Part shown: positions 50,997-59,451 of the stretch, in pieces
Numbering within the stretch: the first letter of the stretch is position 1
How the letters are laid out: each line of letters starts with the position of its first letter
NCBI GenBank assembly: GCA_963848355.1
Contig: CAWKDG010000002.1
Coordinates: 186,001-250,000, forward strand
Direction: 5' to 3'
Origin: CAWKDG01 sp963848355
Lineage (GTDB): Bacteria > Actinomycetota > Acidimicrobiia > Acidimicrobiales > UBA8190
Length of the DNA: 64,000 nucleotides
Position numbers and translations under genes: made by a program
The notes under the pieces: generated by a model
Told to the model about the DNA's origin: nothing
What the model saw: the letters and a program-made list of their open reading frames with translations, nothing else
The model's database searches: none

Positions 50997-51755
50997 TCAG
51001 GGCCGCATGACCTGACCGCCGTCGACGTTGAACACGTGCCCTGTCATCCACCGGGCGTCGTCGGACAACAGGAAGAGGCACATCCCGACGAGGTCGGCCG
51101 GTTGACCCTGGCGCTTCAGGGCGAGCGTTCCGACGAGCTGGCGCATGTAGGCCTCGGGGACGACCGAGCGCGCCGCCTCGGTGTCGGTCGGACCGGGGGC
51201 GATGGCGTTCACCCGGATGTTCATCCCGCCGAGCTCGTGGGCCAGCTGCTGGGTGAGCGAGTTCACCCCCGCCTTGGCCCACCCGTAGTACCCGGCGTAC
51301 AGGTAGGCGGCGGTCGACGACTGGTTCACGATGGCCCCCCCGCCGCGCCCGCTCATCGACGGGTAGCAGGCGCGGGTGCAGACGAGGGCCCCGCTCAGGT
51401 TCACAGCCAGGAAGCGTTGGAGGTACTCCCAGTCCACCGTCAGGAGCAGGTCGAGCTTCATCCCGCCGAAGATGGCCGCATTGTTCACCAGGAGGTCGAT
51501 CCCGCCGAAGCGTTCCACCACCGCCGCCGCCATGGCGCCGGCCGACTCGGGGGACGACACGTCGACGCCCGTCGCCATCGCCTGCGCTCCGGTGGCGGCG
51601 ATGGCCTCGGCCACGGCGGCGGCGTTGTCCTCGTCGATGTCGGCCACCACCACCGCCGCCCCGGCCCGGGCCAGGGCTTCGGCGTAGGCCCGGCCGATGC
51701 CGCGACCGGCCCCGGTCACCACGGCGACCTTGCCACCGAAGTCGTAGGTGTTCAT
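50997..51755 (-). CDS. Short-chain dehydrogenase/reductase (Rv0769-like)
   Basis: 252 residues of a classical SDR: cofactor motif VVTGAGRGIGRAYAEAL with VVVADID (NAD preference by the Asp), LLVNNAAIF, catalytic Ser in NQSSTAAYL and YGWAK as the Tyr-x3-Lys pair, APGPTDTEAAR after it. Last gene of the leftward operon HIBADH-like, ALDH, CMD, SDR; its ATG overlaps the CMD stop. Gene order suggests the equivalent of M. tuberculosis Rv0769. Substrate unknown. Confidence 0.9.
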   Translation of the reverse strand: MNTYDFGGKVAVVTGAGRGIGRAYAEALARAGAAVVVADIDEDNAAAVAEAIAATGAQAMATGVDVSSPESAGAMAAAVVERFGGIDLLVNNAAIFGGMKLDLLLTVDWEYLQRFLAVNLSGALVCTRACYPSMSGRGGGAIVNQSSTAAYLYAGYYGWAKAGVNSLTQQLAHELGGMNIRVNAIAPGPTDTEAARSVVPEAYMRQLVGTLALKRQGQPADLVGMCLFLLSDDARWMTGHVFNVDGGQVMRP

Positions 51756-52141
51756 GTCGACCCGGCCGACCGCCGGGCGATGACGCGCTCGGCCGCCGCG
51801 CTCAGGTCGGTGGCCAGGGGCCAGCCGATGTAGTGGACGAGGTGGACGACGATCTCGCGCACCTGGTCCTCGGTCATCTCGCCGTTGGCCAGGGCGCTCG
51901 AGAACTGCACGTCGAGCAGGTCGGTCTTGCCCAGCGCGGCCAGGACGCCGATGGTCAGCAACCGGCGCTCGGGGACGTCGAGTCCGGGCCGGCACCAGAC
52001 GTCGCCGAAGAGATGGTCGACGGTGTAGGCCACGAAGTCGCCGGGGACGTCGTCGGGATCGACGGTGAAGTTGTACACCTCGCGCATCTTCTCGATACCC
52101 CGGGTGCGGTCCGGCTTCGGCGGTCGCCGCTCGGTGCTCAT
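51752..52141 (-). CDS. Carboxymuconolactone decarboxylase family protein
   Basis: 129 residues with FTVDPDDVPGDFVAYTVDHLFGDVWCRPGLDVPERRLLTIGVLAALG and VREIVVHLVHYIGWPLA, the gamma-carboxymuconolactone decarboxylase-like helical fold. The single Cys-Arg (WCRPGL) lacks the CxxC of AhpD peroxidases, favouring the decarboxylase-like subgroup (Rv0771-like). A 17-bp direct repeat spans its start. It overlaps the following SDR gene by ATGA. Confidence 0.9.
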   Translation of the reverse strand: MSTERRPPKPDRTRGIEKMREVYNFTVDPDDVPGDFVAYTVDHLFGDVWCRPGLDVPERRLLTIGVLAALGKTDLLDVQFSSALANGEMTEDQVREIVVHLVHYIGWPLATDLSAAAERVIARRSAGST

Positions 52142-52164
52142 GACGGCTCGGTGCTCATGACGGC
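52131..52164. repeat. 17-bp direct repeat at ALDH/CMD junction
   Basis: TCGGTGCTCATGACGGC is present twice in tandem, spanning the ALDH stop and the CMD start. The duplication creates a second ATG-containing copy but changes neither accepted gene. Likely a slippage event. Confidence 0.85.
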
Positions 52165-53621
52165 TCGGCGATGGACTTGGTCTCGAGGTACTCCTCGAAC
52201 CCGGCCACCCCCATCTCGCGCCCGAGGCCCGACTGCTTGTAGCCGCCGAAGGGGACGTCGGGGCTGTACCAGATGCCCCCGTTCACCCCCACCGTCCCCG
52301 TCCGCAGGCGGGCGGCCACGGCCATGGCCCGGTCCCGGTCCCCCGACCACACCGAACCCGACAGCCCGTAGACCGAGTCGTTGGCCAGGCGCACGGCATC
52401 GTCGTCCCCGTCGTGGGGGGTGGCGACGAGGACGGGGCCGAAGATCTCCTCGCGCACCACCCGCGCCTCGTTGCCCAGTCCCACGGCCAGGGTGGGCTCG
52501 ACGAAGAACCCCTTGGGTCTGTCGGCCGGTCGCCCGCCTCCCACCACGATGCTCCCCCCTTCCTCACGGACGAGGCCGATGTAGCGCTCCACCCGGGTCC
52601 GTTGCCGCTCGCTGATCAGCGGACCGCACACGGTACCCGGGTCGAGCGGATCGCCCGCCGCCAAACCTTGGAGCGTGGCCGCCGTCAGGTCGACGGCCTC
52701 GTCGTACCGCCGTCGGGGGACGACCAGACGGGTGGTGATGGCACAGCCCTGGCCGGCGTGGGTGCACACCATGAAGGCCGCCGTGGCGCAGGCACCGGCG
52801 AGATCGGCGTCGTCGAGGACGACGAAGGCCGATTTTCCGCCGAGCTCGAGGAAGACGCGCTTCACCGTCGCCGCCGCCGCCGCCATGACCGTGCGTCCCG
52901 TCTCCGTCGAGCCGGTGAAGCTCACCTGGTCGATGCGCCCGTCGGTGGCCAGCGGGGCGCCGAAGGCGGGCGCCGACGACGTCACCACGTTCACGACGCC
53001 GGCGGGGATGTCGGTCTCCTCGGCTATCAGGCGCCCCACGGCGGTGGCGCACCAGGGCGTGTCGGGGGCCGGCTTGAGCACCACCGTGTTCCCGGCCGCC
53101 AGGGCGGGGCCGATCTTGGCCAGGTTGATCTGGTGGGGGACGTTCCACGGGGTGATGGCGGCCACCACGCCGGTCGGCTCGCGCCGGACCCAGCGTCGCG
53201 CCGGCATGCCCAGAGGCGTGGCGCGTCCCAGGTCGGTCGTCCACGCGTAGCTCTCGGCCAGATCGGCCACCCACCCGAGCGACGCCACCGGCTCGTCGAG
53301 TGCCGCCGAACGCGTGAAGAACAGCGGCGAGCCCGTCTCGGCGATGGTCATGACCCGCAGCTCGTCGGCGTGGGCCGTCATGGCGTCGCGCAGCTGGCGC
53401 AGGCATCGCACCCGCAGGCCCACGTCGGTGGACCACGACGTGTCGTCGAAGGCCCGGCGCGCCGCGCCGATGGCGTCGTCGAGATCGCCGGCCGTGGCGT
53501 CGGCACAGACCCCGAGGACGTCCTCGGTGGCCGGGTTGATCGTCGGGTAGGTGGCCCCGTCGGAGGCGGCGACGAGGCGCCCGTCGATGAGCATCCTCTC
53601 CTCGCCGAACGCCGTGGTCAC
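52155..53621 (-). CDS. NAD-dependent aldehyde dehydrogenase (AldA-like, Rv0768)
   Basis: 488 residues of the aldehyde dehydrogenase superfamily: AITPWNVPHQINLAKIGPALAAGNTVVLKPA, VSFTGSTETGR, general base Glu in LELGGKSAF, nucleophile Cys in HAGQGC, EEIFGPVLVA and VPFGGYKQSGLGREMG at the end. It oxidises an aldehyde to the acid. GTG 53621 overlaps the upstream dehydrogenase stop by four bases. Operon position and overall type match M. tuberculosis aldA (Rv0768); the natural aldehyde may come from the P450/SDR enzymes on the other strand. Confidence 0.93.
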   Translation of the reverse strand: MTTAFGEERMLIDGRLVAASDGATYPTINPATEDVLGVCADATAGDLDDAIGAARRAFDDTSWSTDVGLRVRCLRQLRDAMTAHADELRVMTIAETGSPLFFTRSAALDEPVASLGWVADLAESYAWTTDLGRATPLGMPARRWVRREPTGVVAAITPWNVPHQINLAKIGPALAAGNTVVLKPAPDTPWCATAVGRLIAEETDIPAGVVNVVTSSAPAFGAPLATDGRIDQVSFTGSTETGRTVMAAAAATVKRVFLELGGKSAFVVLDDADLAGACATAAFMVCTHAGQGCAITTRLVVPRRRYDEAVDLTAATLQGLAAGDPLDPGTVCGPLISERQRTRVERYIGLVREEGGSIVVGGGRPADRPKGFFVEPTLAVGLGNEARVVREEIFGPVLVATPHDGDDDAVRLANDSVYGLSGSVWSGDRDRAMAVAARLRTGTVGVNGGIWYSPDVPFGGYKQSGLGREMGVAGFEEYLETKSIAEPS

Positions 53622-54508
53622 CGCCCACCCCCGACCGTCACATCGGGGGCGATCCCGAACAGGGCGTCGGCCCGTGCGTCGGTCATGGCCGCCAACGGGA
53701 GCTCGACACCGAGCGACTGCGCCAGCTCCAGAGCGGCGCCCAGGTCCTTGTGGGCCAGGCCGGCGGCGGTGCGCATGGCCTGGACCAGACCGGCGTCGTC
53801 CTCGGACGAGAACGGCGCCACCGTGCGCCGGAACATGAGGGTCGACGCCCCGCCGATACGGGCGTCGCTGGCCTTGATCACCTGGGCCAGCTTGGCCAGC
53901 TCGATGCCGGCCGCCTCGGCCAGCACCTGGGCTTCGTAGGCCGCCAGCCACGAGGCGTACTGGACCAGGTTGCGGGCCAGCTTGGCCTGGAGCCCGGCCC
54001 CGAGCGGACCCATGCGCACGACGAGGGAACTGAAGGCGTCGAGGACGGGGCGGATCCGCTCGACCACGTCGTCGTCGCCCCCGACCATCGAGATGAGCGC
54101 CCCTTCGGCGGCCGAGCTCGGCCCGCCGCTCACTCCGCAGTCGGCCACCGAGACACCGTGGGCGGCGGCCAGCTCGGCCACCCGGGCCACCGTGCGCGGC
54201 GAGACGGTGGAGACGATCACCACGGTGGAGCCCGGGCGGGCGCCGCCCAGCGCCCCCGTCGCACCGTCGAGGACGGTGAGGACCTGGTCGTCGGTGACCA
54301 CGGCCACGACCATCACCTCGACCAGCCGGCCGAGCTCGGCCGGGTCGGAGGCCACCCGGGCGCTGGCGGCGAAGGGGGCCGTCGACTCGGGCCTGATGTC
54401 GCAGACGACGAGGTCGACCCCGGCGCGCACGAGCCCGGCGGCCACGCCGCTGCCGATGTCGCCGAGGCCGATCACCCCGACGGTGGGAGTGCTGGCGGTT
54501 GCGTCCAT
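53618..54508 (-). CDS. 3-hydroxyisobutyrate dehydrogenase-like oxidoreductase (Rv0770-like)
   Basis: About 296 residues of the beta-hydroxyacid dehydrogenase family: VGVIGLGDIGSGVAAGLVRAG cofactor motif, VVIVSTVSPRTV, substrate motif DCGVSGGPSSAAEGALISMVGG and the catalytic Lys in GAGLQAKLARNLVQY. AGAAGG is six bases before ATG 54508, so this is preferred over ATG 54514. First gene of the leftward operon, facing the P450 operon across the operator at 54536-54566. Substrate unknown. Confidence 0.9.
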   Translation of the reverse strand: MDATASTPTVGVIGLGDIGSGVAAGLVRAGVDLVVCDIRPESTAPFAASARVASDPAELGRLVEVMVVAVVTDDQVLTVLDGATGALGGARPGSTVVIVSTVSPRTVARVAELAAAHGVSVADCGVSGGPSSAAEGALISMVGGDDDVVERIRPVLDAFSSLVVRMGPLGAGLQAKLARNLVQYASWLAAYEAQVLAEAAGIELAKLAQVIKASDARIGGASTLMFRRTVAPFSSEDDAGLVQAMRTAAGLAHKDLGAALELAQSLGVELPLAAMTDARADALFGIAPDVTVGGGR

Positions 54509-54535
54509 CACCATCCTTCTCGCTGGCCTCCGTGC

Positions 54536-54566
54536 TTGCCGGACAGGTGTCCAGACCGTAGTCTGG
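54536..54566 (+). promoter_or_regulatory. Promoter and double inverted-repeat operator of the P450 locus
   Basis: TTGCCG (54536-54541), 17 bp, TAGTCT (54559-54564) form a plus-strand promoter whose start would fall on ATG 54571 (leaderless). Two inverted repeats overlap it: GGACA-GG-TGTCC (54541-54552) and CCAGAC-CGTA-GTCTGG (54551-54566). They cover the spacer and the -10, as expected for repression by the TetR protein encoded two genes downstream. The leftward operon starts 28 bp away. Confidence 0.72.
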
Positions 54567-54570
54567 GCCC

Positions 54571-55257
54571 ATGACCGACCGCAAAGACTATTCGGGGCCC
54601 TTCGATCCCGACTTCCGCTACGAGGATCTCTCCAAAGAGGCGCTCGTCCGGCTGGTCCGTGAGTTCGCCCTCATCGTGCACCTTCTCGACCGCTCCATGT
54701 GCGCCGCCATCGCCATGCGCTTCGGCGGCGACGTGATGAAGGAGCTGGCCGTCGAGGAGTGGGCCGGGGCCAGCCCGCTCTACGGCGAACGGATCCGCAA
54801 GATCATGGACATCGAAGGCGACGGCGTGTCGGCCATCTTCAAGGTGCTCCAGCTCGACCCCGGCTTCCCCCACCACTACATGGACGTCCACTACGAGGTG
54901 GTCGACGAGACCCACGGCTACTTCGAGCTGGCCCACTGCGGAGCCCTCATGGACGCCGAGCCCTTCGGCGACGTGATGGTGACCAACATGTGCCACCACA
55001 TCGAGGACGGGACCTTCGACGTCACCGCCCAGGCGGTGAACCCGAAGGCGCGCATCAGGCCCGTCCACCGGCCGCCGCGCCGACCGAGCGACCGGTCGCC
55101 GCACTGTCGCTGGGAGGTCGTCATCGACGACGACACCGAGACGTTGCCCGTGGCCGACATCACCCGCATCACCGCCGGCACCACGGCGGCGACGTTCACC
55201 TTCCCCCCCCTGCGCGACGGCACCCCGCACATCCCCGAGCCCGAGGCCGCCTCGTGA
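54571..55257 (+). CDS. Hypothetical protein in CYP51 locus (possible ATC-hydrolase-like)
   Basis: 228 residues, soluble. Helical N-terminus (YEDLSKEALVRLVREFALIVHLLDRSMCAAIAMRFG), then HYEVVDETHGYFELAHCGALMD and NMCHHIEDGTFDVTAQAVNPKARIRPVHRPPR. The E-L-x-x-C ... C-H-x-I-E pattern recalls L-2-amino-thiazoline-4-carboxylic acid hydrolase-like/DUF6125 proteins, a tentative link. First gene of the rightward operon, leaderless, overlapping the TetR gene by GTGA. Its constant company with P450s suggests an accessory or substrate-handling role. Confidence 0.8.
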   Translation: MTDRKDYSGPFDPDFRYEDLSKEALVRLVREFALIVHLLDRSMCAAIAMRFGGDVMKELAVEEWAGASPLYGERIRKIMDIEGDGVSAIFKVLQLDPGFPHHYMDVHYEVVDETHGYFELAHCGALMDAEPFGDVMVTNMCHHIEDGTFDVTAQAVNPKARIRPVHRPPRRPSDRSPHCRWEVVIDDDTETLPVADITRITAGTTAATFTFPPLRDGTPHIPEPEAAS

Positions 55258-55871
55258 CGGACCTGGCCGAGATGGACCGGGCCACCGGCGCCGGGGCGGA
55301 GGCGGCGGAGACGACGCGCCGACGCGTGACGACCAAGCAGGCCCAGGTGGTCCAGCGCCTGGTCGACGCGGCGGCCGACGAGGCACGCGAGCGGGGGTAC
55401 GACGGGATGACGGTGCGCAGCGCCTCGCGGCGCGCCGGGATGGCTCCGGCCACCGCCTACACCTACTTCGCCTCGAAGGACCATCTGCTGGCCGAGGTCC
55501 TGTGGCGGCGGTTCCACGCGCTGCCCGCCGTCGTCGCCCCCGCCGGGGCCGATGCCCTCGACCGGGTGACGGGAGCGCTCGGCGCACTGGGCCTGTTCAT
55601 GGCCGACGATCCCCTCCTGGCGGCGGCCTGTACCACGGCGCTGCTCGGCAGCGGGCCCGACGTACGGGCCCTGCGGGTCCGGTTCGGCAACGAGCTCCAC
55701 GGCCGGATCGCCGCGGCCCTCGACCCCGGGACCGACCCCGCCATCCTCCTCGGCCTCGACCTGGCCTGCTCGGGCGCCATGCTGTGGGCGGGCATGGGGC
55801 ACATCCCCTCCGGCGGCGTCCCCACCGCCCTGGCCGACGTGGCCCGCGCGCTGCTCGGAGGCGTCCGATGA
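55254..55871 (+). CDS. TetR-family transcriptional regulator (Rv0767c-like position)
   Basis: 205 residues. The HTH is RLVDAAADEARERGYDGMTVRSASRRAGMAPATAYTYFASKDHLLAEVLWRRF; the C-terminal ligand domain is Ala/Leu-rich with ACSGAMLWAGMGHIPSGG. GTG 55254 overlaps the preceding stop and its own stop overlaps the P450 start, so regulator and enzymes are one unit. The inverted repeats at 54541-54566 are its likely operator. Ligand could be a sterol or lipid-derived compound, by context only. Confidence 0.92.
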   Translation: MTDLAEMDRATGAGAEAAETTRRRVTTKQAQVVQRLVDAAADEARERGYDGMTVRSASRRAGMAPATAYTYFASKDHLLAEVLWRRFHALPAVVAPAGADALDRVTGALGALGLFMADDPLLAAACTTALLGSGPDVRALRVRFGNELHGRIAAALDPGTDPAILLGLDLACSGAMLWAGMGHIPSGGVPTALADVARALLGGVR

Positions 55872-57076
55872 CGACCGGCACCGATACCGTCGCCCCCCTG
55901 CGCTACAGCCCCTACGACTACCAGATCCACGACGACCCCTACCCCACCTACGCCCGCCTGCGCGACGAAGCACCGCTGTACCGCAACGACGATCTCGACT
56001 TCTGGGCCCTGTCGCGCCACGAGGACGTCCTGGGCGGTTTCCGGAACCCGACCCAGCTGTCGAACCGGTTCGGCGTCTCCCTCGACCCCGCCGCCTACGG
56101 GCCCGACGCCCACCGGGCCATGTCCTTCCTGGCCATGGACCCACCCGACCACACCCGGATGCGCTCGCTCGTCTCCAAGGCCTTCACCCCCCGCCGCGTG
56201 GCCGAGCTCGAGGAGGGGGTGAGGACCCTCGCCGTCGAACACGCCGACGCCGCCGTCGCGCGTGGCACCTTCGACTTCGTGGCCGACTTCGCCGGTCTGC
56301 TGCCCATGGACGTGATCTCGGAGATGATCGGCGTCCCCCGGGCCGACCGGGCCGAGCTCCGGCGGCTGGCCGATCTGCTCATGCACCGGGTCGAGGGGTT
56401 GCACGACGTCCCCCCCGAAGGCGTCGACGCCGCCTTCGCCATGGCCGGGTACTTCGAGGAGATGGTGCGCCGGCGCCGGACGCGGCCCTCCGACGACCTC
56501 ACCTCGGCCCTGCTCTCGGCCGACCTCGCCGGGGACCGGCTCACCGACGACGAGATCATCTCCTTTCTCTTCCTCATGGTCGTGGCCGGCAACGAGACGA
56601 CGACCAAGTTGCTGGCCAACGCCTGGTACTGGGGCTGGCGCTTCCCCGGCGAACGGGCCAAGGTCTTCGCCGACCGGGAGCGGATCGTCGACTGGGTGGA
56701 GGAGACGTTGCGCTTCGACACCTCGTCGCAGATGCTCCTGCGGGTGACCACGGGCGACGTCGAGCTCCACGGGACCGTCCTCCCCGACGGTGAGCGGGTC
56801 CTGCTCCTCGTCGGCTCGGCCAATCGCGACGGCGACGTCTTCGCCGACCCGGACCGTTACGACCTCGACCGCGACACGTCGAAGCTCGTCAGCTTCGGCA
56901 GCGGTCGCCACTTCTGCCTCGGCGCCATCCTGGCCCGCCTCGAGGCCCGCGTCGGCCTGCAGGAGCTGCTCGAGCGCGTCGGCGACTACGAGATCGACGC
57001 GGCGGGGAGCGAGCGAGTGCACTCGATCAACGTCCGCGGCTTCTCCCACCTCCCGACCACCGTGTCGGCCCGCTGA
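55868..57076 (+). CDS. Cytochrome P450 (CYP123-like)
   Basis: 402 residues with all class-I bacterial P450 marks: I-helix LMVVAGNETTTKLLAN, ExxR in WVEETLRFDTSS, heme loop FGSGRHFCLGA with Cys350 as iron ligand, and early SRHEDVLGGFRNP and MDPPDHTRMRSLVSKAFTPR. Its place directly before an SDR and cyp51 equals that of CYP123 (Rv0766c) in M. tuberculosis, which I use for the tentative subfamily. Electrons would come from the ferredoxin at 59254. Substrate unknown. Confidence 0.93.
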   Translation: MTTGTDTVAPLRYSPYDYQIHDDPYPTYARLRDEAPLYRNDDLDFWALSRHEDVLGGFRNPTQLSNRFGVSLDPAAYGPDAHRAMSFLAMDPPDHTRMRSLVSKAFTPRRVAELEEGVRTLAVEHADAAVARGTFDFVADFAGLLPMDVISEMIGVPRADRAELRRLADLLMHRVEGLHDVPPEGVDAAFAMAGYFEEMVRRRRTRPSDDLTSALLSADLAGDRLTDDEIISFLFLMVVAGNETTTKLLANAWYWGWRFPGERAKVFADRERIVDWVEETLRFDTSSQMLLRVTTGDVELHGTVLPDGERVLLLVGSANRDGDVFADPDRYDLDRDTSKLVSFGSGRHFCLGAILARLEARVGLQELLERVGDYEIDAAGSERVHSINVRGFSHLPTTVSAR

Positions 57077-57092
57077 GTCGGCCTCGGCCACC

Positions 57093-57896
57093 ATGTCGCG
57101 TGCCATCGCCCATCCCCGGCGACGCCCCTCCATCGTCACCGGGGCGTCGTCGGGGATCGGTCTGGCCACGGCCCGGGCCCTGGCCGCCCGGGGCCATCCC
57201 GTCGTGCTCGGCGCCCGCCGGGTGGAGCGCTGCCGGGAGTTCGCCCTCGAGATGACGAAGGACGGGGGCGAGGCCCACGCCGTCGCCCTCGACCTGGGCG
57301 ACCGGGAGTCGATCGTGTCGTTCGTGGCCGAGGCCCGTGACGCCGTCGGGGACATCGACGTCCTCGTCTCGGCCGCCGGCCGGAACCTGCCCGACGTCAC
57401 CCTCGACGCGTCGGCGGGGGCCTTCGCCGATCTCCTGGGGGTGAACCTGGTGGGGGCCCACGAGCTCGTCCGTCTCCTGGCGCCGGCGATGGTCGAGCGG
57501 CACCACGGCGACATCGTCTTCGTCACCTCGGAGAACGTGCGCGCCCCGCGTCCCTACAACAAGGCCTACGGGTCCTCGAAGTGGGGTCTCGAGGGCTACG
57601 CCCGGACGCTGCAGATGGAGCTCGAGGGCACCGGCGTGCGCGCCTCGATCGTCCAGCCCGGCCAGACGCTGTCGGAGATGGGCTCGGACTGGGACCCCGA
57701 GGTCACCACCGAGATCCTGGGCGAGTGGGTCCGCTGGGGCCTGGCCCGCCACAACCACTTCCTCGACACCGGCGCCGTGGCCAACGCCGTGATGACGGCG
57801 GTGGAGGCCCCGGTGGGGACGCACCTGACCATGATCGAAGTCCAGCCCGAGGCACCGGTGCGCCGGGAGCAGCCGGGGAGCGGAGGAACACCATGA
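57093..57896 (+). CDS. Short-chain dehydrogenase/reductase (Rv0765c-like)
   Basis: 267 residues: VTGASSGIGLATARALAARGHPVVLGARR (Arg pair after strand 2 favours NADP), LVSAAGRNLPDV, Ser in VFVTSENVRAP and YGSSKWGLEGYARTLQ holding Tyr and Lys; QPGQTLSEMGSDW after. Lies between the two P450 genes, overlapping cyp51 by ATGA, exactly as Rv0765c does. It may oxidise a hydroxyl made by one of the P450s. Confidence 0.92.
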   Translation: MSRAIAHPRRRPSIVTGASSGIGLATARALAARGHPVVLGARRVERCREFALEMTKDGGEAHAVALDLGDRESIVSFVAEARDAVGDIDVLVSAAGRNLPDVTLDASAGAFADLLGVNLVGAHELVRLLAPAMVERHHGDIVFVTSENVRAPRPYNKAYGSSKWGLEGYARTLQMELEGTGVRASIVQPGQTLSEMGSDWDPEVTTEILGEWVRWGLARHNHFLDTGAVANAVMTAVEAPVGTHLTMIEVQPEAPVRREQPGSGGTP

Positions 57897-59257
57897 CCAC
57901 ACATGTCGAGCTGCGCGAGCCCCCGCTCGTGTCGGGGGGCGACAGCCAACACGGGCACCTCGAGGAGCTGCGACGCGACCCGATCGGGTTGATGCGCCGC
58001 ACCCGGTCCGAGTGCGGCGACGTCGGTCAGTTCCGTCTGGCCGACAAGGACGTCGTGCTGGTGACGGGAGCGGAGGCCAACGAGTGGTTCTTCCGCGCTC
58101 CCGAGGACGTGCTCGACCAGGCCGAGGCCTACCCGTTCATGACGCCCATCTTCGGCGCCGGGGTCGTCTTCGACGCCCCCCCCGAGCGCCGGCGCGAGAT
58201 GCTCCACAACCAGTCGCTGCGCGACAAGTTCATGCGCGGCCACGCCTCGACGATCGCCGACGAGGTTGACACGATGGTGGCCGGGTGGTCCGACGCCGGC
58301 ACCATCGACCTGCTCGACTGGTTCGCCGAGCTGACCATCTACACGTCGTCGGCCTGCCTCATCGGGCCGAAGTTCCGCCGGGAGCTCGACCAGCGCTTCG
58401 CCCGGCTGTACCACGACCTCGAGCAGGGCACCGACGCCCTGGCCTACGTCGACCCCTATGCCGACATCGAGACCTTCCGCCGCCGCGACGCGGCGCGCGT
58501 GGGTCTGGTCGACCTCGTCCAGGCCATCATGGACCGCCGCCGCCAGGCGCCGGCGGACGGCGACGAGGACCGCGACCTGCTCGACGTCCTGATGTCGATC
58601 CACGACGAGGAGGGGGAGCCGAAGTTCTCCACCGACGTGGTGACGGGGATGTTCATCTCGATGATGTTCGCCGGCCACCACACGACGTCGGGGACGGCGG
58701 CGTGGACGCTCATCGAGCTCCTGCGCCATGGCGACGTCCTGGCCCGCGTCACCGAGGAGCTCGACGCCCTCTACGCCCACGGCGAGGAGGTCAGCTACCA
58801 GGCCCTGCGGGCCATGCCCCAGCTCGAGTCGGCCATCAAGGAGGCGCTGCGCCTGCACCCCCCGTTGATCCTGGTGCTGCGGGTGGCCAAGGAGGAGCTC
58901 GAGATCGAAGGGTTCCGCATCGCACCGGGCAAGCTGGTGGGGGCCAGCCTGGCCGTGTCCAACCGGATGCCCGAGGACTTCCCCGACGCCGACGCCTTCG
59001 TGCCCGAGCGCTACCTGGAGCCGAGGGCCGAGGACCGGACGAATCCGTGGACGTGGATCCCCTTCGGTGCCGGCCGCCACCGGTGCGTGGGCGCACCGTT
59101 CGCCATGATGCAGCTGAAGGCCATCTTCTCCGTGCTCCTGCGGGGCTGGGAGTTCGAGCTGGCCCAGCCGTCGGAGACGTACCGCAACGACCACTCGAAG
59201 ATGGTCGTCCAGCTCGAGCAGCCCTGCGCCGTGCACTACCGTCGGCGCGCGCCGTGA
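57893..59257 (+). CDS. cyp51: Sterol 14-alpha-demethylase-type P450 (CYP51)
   Basis: 454 residues, very close along its length to M. tuberculosis CYP51: GHLEELRRDPIGLMRR, AYPFMTPIFGAGVVFDAPPERR, the CYP51 B/C signature, ELTIYTSSACLIG, I-helix FAGHHTTSGTAAWTLIELL, and heme loop FGAGRHRCVGA with Cys398. CYP51 removes the 14-alpha methyl group of sterol precursors by three oxidations. No sterol biosynthetic genes are present here; as in mycobacteria the natural substrate may be an environmental sterol or lipid. Followed with a GTGA overlap by its ferredoxin. Confidence 0.96.
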   Translation: MTTHVELREPPLVSGGDSQHGHLEELRRDPIGLMRRTRSECGDVGQFRLADKDVVLVTGAEANEWFFRAPEDVLDQAEAYPFMTPIFGAGVVFDAPPERRREMLHNQSLRDKFMRGHASTIADEVDTMVAGWSDAGTIDLLDWFAELTIYTSSACLIGPKFRRELDQRFARLYHDLEQGTDALAYVDPYADIETFRRRDAARVGLVDLVQAIMDRRRQAPADGDEDRDLLDVLMSIHDEEGEPKFSTDVVTGMFISMMFAGHHTTSGTAAWTLIELLRHGDVLARVTEELDALYAHGEEVSYQALRAMPQLESAIKEALRLHPPLILVLRVAKEELEIEGFRIAPGKLVGASLAVSNRMPEDFPDADAFVPERYLEPRAEDRTNPWTWIPFGAGRHRCVGAPFAMMQLKAIFSVLLRGWEFELAQPSETYRNDHSKMVVQLEQPCAVHYRRRAP

Positions 59258-59448
59258 GGATCGTGGTCGACCGCGACCTGTGCCAGGGTCACGGCGTCTG
59301 CGAATCGGAGGCACCCGACGTCTTCTCGGTGTCGAAGAAAGGTGTCCTGACCGTCGTCGACGAGAGCCCCGGCGAGCAGTGGCGGGCGATGGTCGAGCAA
59401 GCCGTGGCCTTCTGCCCCACCAAGGCCCTGAGCATCGAGGAGGACTGA
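59254..59448 (+). CDS. 3Fe-4S ferredoxin (CYP51 electron donor)
   Basis: 64 residues with only three cluster cysteines, Cys10, Cys16 and Cys54 (CQGHGVC, CP), His13 standing where a fourth would be: a [3Fe-4S] ferredoxin of the P450-partner type, close to Rv0763c beside M. tuberculosis cyp51. It delivers electrons from a reductase not encoded here. GTG 59254 overlaps the cyp51 stop, so both are made together. Confidence 0.95.
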   Translation: MRIVVDRDLCQGHGVCESEAPDVFSVSKKGVLTVVDESPGEQWRAMVEQAVAFCPTKALSIEED

Positions 59449-59451
59449 GAC

